Assembly: GCF_036373705.1 (NCBI RefSeq)
Contig: NC_089861.1
Coordinates: forward strand, 1,177,501-1,241,500
Source of the DNA: Amia ocellicauda
Lineage: Eukaryota; Chordata; Actinopteri; Amiiformes; Amiidae
DNA: 64,000 nt
Direction: 5' to 3'
Shown: positions 56,301-64,000 of the stretch, one piece after another
Position numbering within the stretch: position 1 is the stretch's first letter
Layout: each line of letters begins with the position of its first letter
Made by a program: the position numbers and the translations under genes
The notes under the pieces: generated by a model
What the model was told of the DNA's origin: nothing
The model's input: the letters and a program-made list of their open reading frames with translations, nothing else
The model's database searches: none

Positions 56301-58642
56301 GGGTGCAGTGCGTTTGTCGTTGCAGCACCGGTCAGATTTACATGTTGAACAAACGTAGTCCCGCAGTCATTGTTTTCTTGTGTTTTTAACCCTTTCGGAC
56401 TGTTGGCAGTGTGTTTGTAGATTGTGTACGAGGCTCCTGTTTTGTTGGGCATTGATACGTTTCCAAATTGCCGTAACGTTTGCCAACAACTTGGGAAGGA
56501 AATAGATGAGTTTCACCACCTGCTCTACATGAACAGAAGTATGAGTGCACCGGGCGGGGAAATCCTTTTGTATTGATTGAATAACAAAGACTGCCATTCC
56601 GAAAATGTGCATTAATGTAAATGGAACATTCCTGGATGGAGTGTGTGTGTGTATCAGGCCTTCAGTCTTTATTTCCCACATGCCGTATAAATCGCGTTTC
56701 CTCTCCTCTGCAGCGACAGGAGCGCGCCCTGGCGTGGGAAGCAGCGTCCGAGCTCTTATTGATTTAATGTCTGTCATTTATTACAGCCCTAAGCAGTGCC
56801 TGTGGCCCCACGCACAATCATAACTCATTCCCAGAGTGTTAGTGCTTGAAGTCAATGCCTGCCTAAATAGAGATTGTCGTAACTTAGTGACTGGTGAGCG
56901 ATCTGATCCTCGAGGCAGTGGGCCAGTCAGCAGGGTGCGGTGGCAGGATGGCATTGAATCATGAAAGGCATCGACCACATCAAACCGGAGGAGCTTTTCC
57001 AGATCAGGGACACACGCACCCGGGGACACAAATGGAAATTGGGCTTCAAGGCATTCAAGACAGAAAACAGGAGACACTTCTTCACACAGAGAGGCGTCAC
57101 AATCTGAACAAACTCCCAGCGATGTGGCTGAAGAGACAATTTGGGAACATTCAAAAACACACTGGATAGGATCCTTGGATCACTCAGTTATTAATGGACA
57201 CCAAACGAGCACGATGGGGCGAATGGCCTGCTCTCATGTTCTTTATATGGCAGGATGGCACACTTGAGATCTCCACTCCACAGACCGTGTTAGTAACACC
57301 GAATCGGCCCAGGGGTCAAACTGCTATATTGAAGTGCTTGGGCTTCACTGTGTTCGCAGGTGGCCAACGGTTTATGGCCGAAGGGGTGAGTTTGTTTGTT
57401 TGTTTGTGTGTGTTTGCGTGTCTGTGTGGCTGCAGTAATGCGACACCAGCCCGTATCCTCTAACCAGCTGCTCTTCATGAGAATGTGTAACGGTGCGTCA
57501 GACTGTTAAATGTCTTGCGTTCAGGTATGGCAGAAATGCGCGTATTTTTAAATCGACAAGGAAGCCATGTGTGTAGCTGTGCTATTAATGGGCATAACGC
57601 CTCGGGTGCGCAGGGAGCGGCGCACGACTTTGGAGGAGCAACAGGCTTGTTGGGTCAGTTTGCATCTGGTTGTGCTCGGGGGTGGAGCTTAAACTTTGTA
57701 TTTATTTATTTTGCTTCCTCCAGCCGTCTATGGGATCATGTGTCTTTTCTGTACTGTCCTTGGTAGATCTGAACTCCGCTTTGAAACATCGCAGTGATGC
57801 AGAAGTCACGCAGATTCACTGCTGCGTATTTTCATTTGTAAAGGATTGTAAATCCTGATTGGTCAGTTCCTAATCTCGTCGGTCAATCAGTTGTTCTGCA
57901 TCTACACACCGTCTCAGCAGGGATTCGGCTGTTGCTCAGTCTGAGTGGCTCTAACACTGCCTTGACATGATGATTTGTATTTATGTATTTGGAGGGGGGG
58001 TGTTTGTAATGGCGCGTGCAGTTTCTACTCAAGTTTCGGGGTGGGGGGGGCACGAGAACAGCAACGTTTGGCCTCTGACCCGGGGCCGTGCGGCGGCCCA
58101 GGGGGAGTAGCGTGCTGGTCCTGTTTTTCTGGGTCAGCTGGTCAGCAGCTGGTGTGAATCAGACGCGTATCGAGTGGCGGGAGATGAAGGGCCTGCTGTC
58201 TGTGGTGCTGTGTGTCGCTCAGGCCGTCGATGGATGCCGGGGGGACTTCCTGCTGGGAGTGCGGTGTGAAGATGACCTTGCACACACCCGGCCCCTGTCC
58301 TGCTGTGAGGGCTGGTAGAGGCGGCGCAGCCCTGGATCGCTCTGCAGGTTCGAGTCAGAACTGTTCATGTGACTCAAAACCGCTCTGAGATCTGATCAGT
58401 CTGATCAATGATCGTTAAAACATACTCCCTTAACAGTGATGCATTTCCAGAGTGGTGAAACTCATTCTCTGTGTCTCTGTCAAACCCCCGATTTGAGAGT
58501 GGTCCATGTGAACAGTATGTTGTCATTGTTCGAGTGCTGCCCCAAAACCACCACAGGAAATGCCTGCGCAGACCACGGGCTAAATGCAGGTTCTCTGGCA
58601 TGCAACTGGAGCACCAATCAACACTCTGAGAAAGTGTGTGTG

Positions 58643-58680
<38 letters not shown>

Positions 58681-61600
58681 CCGTGCTCTGCAACAAAGGC
58701 ATGCAGCTGAGAGCTCGTCAGCATGTCTGTCTGTCTGTCCGTGGAGCCCTATACCTCCCAATCTGTCCTCCCCTGGTGTTGTCCTCCTGACAGGCGGCCC
58801 GGCAGCCTGCAATTTGTGCCGAGCGTCCCCCTCTCCTGCGCACCGGCCTCGCAGCGATTACTGTAATTGTGCGGCGCTGCTCTCTCCGGTGACTAATGGG
58901 GGCTGAGATGCATCTTAAACTGTGTCATCTGGGCGAGAGCAGCTTCCCCCCGCTACTGCAGTGTTACCCACTTAGTGCAGCGTCTGAGCTGCTGACGGGG
59001 GAAGTGTGGTGAGATATTATTCATGGCGAGCTGTTCTAGGTCAGGCATTGATAACCACTGACATGTACGGTGTTTAATGTCTCGGGTGTGACGCAGAACC
59101 CTGTTACATCCCACGTTTATTGGCAATCAAAGTCTTTGTGGGGAAACTGCTGCCTTCCAATTCACACCAACTTTATAAACAGCAGCCAAAGGTAGTCTGT
59201 CCTGTAGTTACTGCAGCTTAAATCCACATTACATACTTAAAACAACGTGTGAACCCAGTGTGAGGTATAGATCAGCCTTGGCAGAGATGTGCTGTTCCTG
59301 GTGGCTGCGCCTCCATGACCGATACATCCGTTATCACAGGTTATCAAGGGTTAACGCACCTGCTTGCCAGAGTGTGTCGCGAAGGATTTTTGTGGCCGGA
59401 TCAGGCAGAGCAGTGTGAAGGTGAAAGACTGGCTCAGTCACCGGCCTGTGGTAGAGTAAAAGTGAGAGAGCGACTGGGGGGGGAGGGTGTCTGCATCAGC
59501 CGGGGAATTTAAATCTCTGCGTCTCTTTCTCTGCCGCTGCTCTTCTCCCAGCTGAGTCTGGGCCAACCAAGGGTTAATGCATACGCTGAACACCAGCCTG
59601 TATACACGTCTGTTTCGGCATGTGTGTGCATTACAGCAGGTTGAAAAGCGAGCCCTGTGGTGGTGTAGGTGTTGATTCTTCAGCCTCTAGAAGGGAAGCA
59701 AGTCTCTTAGCTCTTGTATTGATCCTGGAGATGCACTTTAAATGATCCCTCACTCTGAATTCTCCTAGAATCGATAATAGACCCACTGTCCTGCTGAGCG
59801 TGACGTCATGCGCTCAGTACCTCCGCGAGAACAATAACATTTCTGCAAGAGCCGTCGGAACCAGTCCTTTCCACACTGTGTGTCTGTGTGGCTCTGTCTC
59901 TCAGTCTCTGTGTGTGAGTGTGTTTGACAATGGCCAAGCACTTCACCTCTCCGTGCGTGAAGGCCAGTCTGCCTTGCGTCACCCGCACTCCACTTTCCTG
60001 GTTACGTAAGCCGGGCGGTGCTCCCAGCTGTGGCACTGGGGTAGAGCGCCACCGCCACCCAGTGGCCACTGCGCACGTCGCACCCCAACACACACAACAG
60101 CGTCATACTTGTGCAGTAGTGCTCTCTGAACAGCAGGCGGCGGCAGAGTCTCAGTACTGGCTCCCACAGGCGGCACTGCAGCGCCGAGTACAGAGTGAGT
60201 GCAGGGCTCTTCATCTCATCGACCCCCTTAGACAGCAGCGCGAGGCTGGAGTAAACGCAGTAATGAGTCTGAGATGCGACGAGCGTTTTCTTTTGTGTTC
60301 TTGTGAATGTGCAGTTGTTGTGCAGCGCTCATGCTTGAGACTCTGCCTGCAGCACTGGAGCATTAGACTGGCCTGTCCATTGTGTGTGTAAAAGGCGTTT
60401 GAGGAATAAGTGCCAGGAGCAGCAGTAATGACAATGCACTCCTGCTATCGAGGCCGGTCCCCTGTGGCTGCGGTTCAGGGCCAATGGGCCGAGCCGAGCT
60501 CTTTGTGCTGAAGTGTGCCGACCCGAAGGAGGGCAGGGGATCTTCTGGGTCAGCGCCTGCCACCCTCAATAAGAGCTGCTGCACTGGAGGGGAGCTTAGA
60601 GATATCAGTGTCAATGAGCGCAAGCCACTAAGACTGTACGCACACGCCCACACTCACTATACACACACACACAGGGAGAGGAAAAGAGTACCCCCCTTTA
60701 TTCACTCACTCACTCACTCACTCTCTCCCTCGCTCTCAAACACACAGACTTTCACACACACACAAAGACACACTCACACTCTTTTCCTTTCCTTGTGAAA
60801 CCTCTCCTGCTCCTCACAGGCTCTTCCAGAGTCCGTCACAATAGGAAACTCTGCCTACTCTGCTCCTGCCCTGCCGGGGCTCCGGGTTGAGCAGTGCTTG
60901 ACCTTCCCTCCTTGTGTGCATCTGTCCCTCCCTGTGGGGGCGCCCTGTGCTGTGTGGTGAGACGGGGACTGAGCTGAAGGGGTGGGGGGACACCTCTAGG
61001 AACACGTGATAAAATGAATTGTTGCCAAGAAAACCCTTCCCTCTAGAGCAGCCCGAGTGCGGAGTGAGAACCCGCAGAAATGGACGCCGGTGCTGCAGCT
61101 TGAGGGGAGGTGATGCCTGGCGCTGGGCTGGGAATTGGGGATTATATTTTTAGCTGGTTTTCCGTCTTCCTCCGGTACAATCTGGGCATTGAGCGCCGCC
61201 CGCCCTGTGTGTGAATACTCGATAAACACACAGCCGGCTTCACTCACCCCCCTGTCTTATTCCTGCCAGAGCAGAGTCAGAGCAGCTCCTGCATTAATAA
61301 ATACATGCATGGACTGTGTTCCAGGAGGGGGCGGGCAAACACCGAGCCCGTCGGGCAGGAAGACATCACTGGCATCCTAGTGGGTGCAGTTCTAACCCCC
61401 CACCCGGTTTCTTCCTCACAATCTGCTCTCTCGACTTCAGGCCCTGTGCTGGGGGGCCGGCCTGGGTCACTTGTGTGTCTTGGCAAGGGGCTGCGTTTCG
61501 GAGGGGAGCAGCTATGAAAAGACTTCTGTCCACTTACAGATCAGAGCTTGTCCCGCACATCTGTGCAGCGTCGCTGCTTTCCAAACGAACGTCTCGTCTC

Positions 61601-63583
61601 CCCGGCCCTGCCCCCCTGCCGTGGGTGTGGCACTACTAACGAGGGGCTATTTTAATGGTGTTTATCTTGGTCCCACAGCGAGGTGTCTGTTCCTCGGCTC
61701 TGGGTCCAGCACGTCTGGACGCCCGCCTCTGAAAGTGGCTCTTGTTGCAGTCGCCTGCACGGGCACAAGGGTGTGTCTGTCTGGCCCGGCTCTCCTCCTC
61801 CCTTCTCGAGGATGGCTGCACTTTCACATGTGTTCATTCGTTCTGCTGCCCTGAGCGTTTCCTAGCTTCTCTTCTGTAGTAAAGGGATTTGCGTCTACCC
61901 AAACCCACTGGGCACAGTGCTTTTAGTTACCGTTTATGGATAAGCGAACCTAGAACCTTCAATCCGATGTGTGAGTGACTGCGTGTGGCCGGTGAGGTAG
62001 TTTAGGAATACTGACCGTGTCTTGGTCTAGACTAGAGAGGACCCATCTCAGATGTTGTGAGCGTTTCTGTTGTGTGCTTTTATTCTGACGTTTCTCTCTC
62101 TCTGATTTGACAGGATTTGGAGATTGTGTATTCGTATCTGCATGGCATGGAAGCCCTGTCTAACCTGAGGGAGCACCAGTTAAGGTAAGAGCAAACGCCT
62201 GACATCACTGGGGATGGGGGGGTGAGTGTTGTGATGCTGAGCACCTCACCGACGCACCCCAGTTCTGTGTTAACTACACACCTCCTCCCAGGGATTGTAA
62301 AGATGGTACAACGTGGCCCTCAGCTGTGTCCTCTCTGGGGTGGCTGGGAGGTTTAATTACTCGAGCTGAGAGCGATTCCTGCGCTGACGGTGACTGCAGA
62401 GGTGAAAACGCAGAGTCGCTCTGTGGCATCACGTCCGCCAGACGAGCGGTGCGGAAAAACAATCCGCTTCCCTCTTTTCTTCTGCGTTTACGGGCGATGC
62501 AGCGTCTCTCTGAGCTCGGTGTGTTATAATTCCCCCTGGGGTTCAGTCTGCGCCGGCTAATGGAGAAGGGGATGGGGACGGTGCCGGATGGGTGGGCGTT
62601 TGGGGTGTATTCGAGCGGCCAGAACCGCAGCGGGGTCTTTTGCACTGGAGTCCACTGGCACCCTGCAGCTGCAGTGACCCAGATTCGGATAAAGACATCT
62701 CCTCTAGTGTCCCGCAGCATCGAGAGCATCACTCTTCTCTGTGTGGAGACGAAAACTAACTGCCTAGACGTGCTGCATTTGACATATAAATCTATATATT
62801 TATTCTATAGGTTGAAAATGTCGTACAAATTGACCTCACCTTACATTTTGTGATCCTTGCGCTGGCTGTCTTTTATACCCGAGCTTTAAACGCCTCTGGC
62901 ACTGAAGACGCTTTTGTTTTGGCCGCTTAAGCCATTATCTCTGCAGACACGATTGCCGAGCCAGCCGTGCGTCTCCGGGTTGAGACCGAGGCTGTGCTGC
63001 AGCTCGATGCCCAGGCAGAGGGAAGACACGAAAGCAGTAAAGACGTCTATCGATGCCCCACAGCCGTCTGGGCCAAAACATACAGATTTACTCACGAATC
63101 CCATTCCAAAGAGACGAGTAAAATACTGTTTTATTTGGTGAAGTATTTTACATTTCAAATAATAAAAACAATCAAAACAAATTTTAATACTCGTGATTAA
63201 AATTTTTAGAAATCAATTCTTAAAATCACTTAAGATTTTTAAAATCTTAGTGATTTAACATAAACAAAATACATAAACAAGTGCACAAAACAACAAAACA
63301 AACGTGATTAAAGAAAACTGCTACCAACAAAAAAAAGTCAAATACATTGAAAATAACTGAAAATGCGAGACGAGTAGTCAAACCAAACACCTGGGTTTTC
63401 AGGGCGTGATATAAATACACACGCTGTTTGTCTCTCGAATGCCTGAGTGAGTCGTTACCCTGCCAGCCGGGGTGTGTCTGTTGTGTTACTGCCCTGCTCT
63501 CACGGCCCTGTCTCTTCTGTCCGCAGGTTAATGTGTGAGACCGTGCGCTACGAGCGGCACGAGGCCAACGAAGTCCTGTACTA
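35947..63583 (+). CDS. rapgef2: Rap guanine nucleotide exchange factor 2, first three coding exons (partial)
   Basis: RAPGEF2 (PDZ-GEF1) activates Rap1 and Rap2 at membranes and junctions, with cyclic-nucleotide-binding-like, REM, PDZ, RA and CDC25 domains. Only the N-terminus is in the window. Exons 35947-36015, 62114-62184 and 63527-63583 join in phase to MASYVDNSFRQAVIKNPAER, TQQ, DLEIVYSYLHGMEALSNLRE, HQLR and LMCETVRYERHEANEVLYY. This is the long isoform start that adds an extra N-terminal cNBD-like region. The coding part seen is 197 nt; the gene runs off the right edge after a phase-2 donor. Position next to spmip2 and fnip2 agrees with human. Confidence 0.96.
37061..37093. repeat. Short tandem repeat, three units of ~11 bp (gaatagcctgg)
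   Basis: Three near-perfect head-to-tail copies in rapgef2 intron 1. Confidence 0.8.
38593..38663. repeat. (GA)n microsatellite
   Basis: About 35 perfect AG units, a pure purine strand in rapgef2 intron 1. Confidence 0.96.
42651..42748. repeat. (CT)n polypyrimidine tract
   Basis: About 98 bp of almost pure CT on the plus strand, with few interruptions, in rapgef2 intron 1. Confidence 0.95.
49298..49311. repeat. Poly-C run
   Basis: Fourteen or so consecutive C. Length may be sequencing-sensitive. Confidence 0.85.
53338..53370. repeat. (GT)n microsatellite
   Basis: About 16 perfect GT units in rapgef2 intron 1. Confidence 0.93.
55333..55357. repeat. Poly-C run of about 25
   Basis: Uninterrupted C followed by (AC)n. 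Long mononucleotide C runs are rare and prone to assembly length errors. Confidence 0.92.
56957..57248 (+). mobile_element. CR1/L2-like LINE 3' fragment, copy 3
   Basis: It matches copy 2 from atcatgaaaggcatcgacc to the 3' tail, then adds gggcgaatggcctgctctcatgttct. It has the same one-base deletion in the WNKLP codons plus another C deletion and a three-base loss (gatcaggg against gatcagcaggg). It is 5'-truncated and inactive. Confidence 0.8.
58642..58680. repeat. (GT)n microsatellite
   Basis: About 19 GT units near the 3' part of rapgef2 intron 1. Confidence 0.93.
62114..62184 (+). CDS. rapgef2: rapgef2 coding exon 2
   Basis: 71 nt, phase 0 to 2, acceptor tgatttgacag and donor AAG|GTAAGA. 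It encodes DLEIVYSYLHGMEALSNLRE HQLR. Confidence 0.96.
62185..63526 (+). other. rapgef2 intron 2
   Basis: 1.3 kb of intronic sequence with an A/T-rich stretch at about 63120-63370. No exon recognised. Confidence 0.8.
63527..63583 (+). CDS. rapgef2: rapgef2 coding exon 3
   Basis: 57 nt, phase 2 to 2, acceptor ctgtccgcag and donor TA|GTAAGT. It encodes LMCETVRYERHEANEVLYY with the last Tyr completed by the next exon, outside the window. This is the beginning of the first cNBD-like domain. Confidence 0.96.
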
Positions 63584-64000
63584 GTAAGTATCTTCTCCGT
63601 TGTATATCAGCACAGTGATCTGCGCGTTTCCCTCTTGTGTGAATCTCCCTGACGGTTGCGTTTCCAGGTTCTGCTCGGCCTTGTGAACTGCCTGTGACAG
63701 CGTTCCTCAAGCCTTGTGCAGCTGATATATTAATTATCATTGTTTCAAAACTGTCGCAGCCCCCACCCCCAGCGCTGTGCGATATTCAAGTGCTGAAGCA
63801 GTGCGTCGTGTGTCACCGCTCTGCTCAGATGCCTTCTTCTCGGCTGCTTTGTTCTGCTCCCTCTTGGTGTTGCTCACTTTAGACAGATGGTGCAGCTGGT
63901 GATGGGACAGCGTCTGACAGCTTGTGTGAGGTTTACAAGAGACGAGTCACAGAACGCATCTTCCTCCCGTCTGTCTCGTGTGTGTCGGTAGATTGACAAT
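63584..64000 (+). other. rapgef2 intron 3 (truncated at window edge)
   Basis: Intronic sequence to the right end. The next exon should begin with the rest of the Tyr codon; it is not in the window. Confidence 0.75.

Larger units (their letters stand above)
36016..62113 (+). other. rapgef2 intron 1 (26.1 kb)
   Basis: A long first intron separating exon 1 from exon 2. I found no exon or RNA gene in it. It holds simple repeats ((GA)n 38593-38663, (CT)n 42651-42748, C-runs at 49298-49311 and 55333-55357, (GT)n 53338-53370, (GT)n 58642-58680), a short 11-bp tandem at 37061-37093, and one LINE fragment at 56957-57248. The rest is unique sequence of mixed composition. Long first introns often carry enhancers, but none can be named here. 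Confidence 0.8.

Overview
The window reads as nuclear DNA of a ray-finned fish. It has vertebrate GT-AG gene structure, CpG-rich promoters, a Tc1-like DNA transposon of a type common in fish, and 3' ends of CR1/L2-like LINEs. The gene order fnip2 (+), spmip2/C4orf45-like (-), rapgef2 (+) matches what I recall for human chromosome 4q32. An early-branching fish such as a gar, bowfin or sturgeon relative is plausible, but the sequence alone does not settle it.

Layout. Positions 1-93 are unique sequence with ETS and NRF1-like motifs, possibly a promoter edge of a gene to the left. Positions about 94-5225 are a 5.1-kb array of a roughly 20-bp GC-rich unit with nested higher-order duplications. A CpG-rich promoter follows, with a TFEB/MITF-type M-box and an 8-codon uORF. 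The complete fnip2 gene has 18 coding exons, 5757-25528, encoding 1080 codons with every splice phase consistent. Its intron 1 starts with a second, GT-rich array. The fnip2 3'UTR runs to about 26.6 or 27.0 kb.

On the minus strand, between about 28.1 and 31.5 kb, lies a gene resembling sperm microtubule inner protein 2. Its first two coding exons join in frame, its promoter has a perfect RFX X-box and a full CRE, and a 1-kb G-rich minisatellite abuts its first splice donor. A complete Tc1-like element with an open 337-codon transposase follows at 33588-35164. From about 35.4 kb to the right edge is the 5' end of rapgef2 (long isoform): exon 1 at 35947, a 26-kb intron 1 with simple repeats and one LINE fragment, then exons 2 and 3. 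The gene continues past the window.

Function. FNIP2 partners folliculin in the lysosomal RagC/D GTPase-activating complex and in AMPK and Hsp90 biology. RAPGEF2 is a PDZ-containing exchange factor for Rap1/Rap2. SPMIP2 is a structural protein inside sperm doublet microtubules. They look like neighbours by ancient synteny rather than one pathway. I saw no tRNA, rRNA, CRISPR array or prokaryote-type operon.
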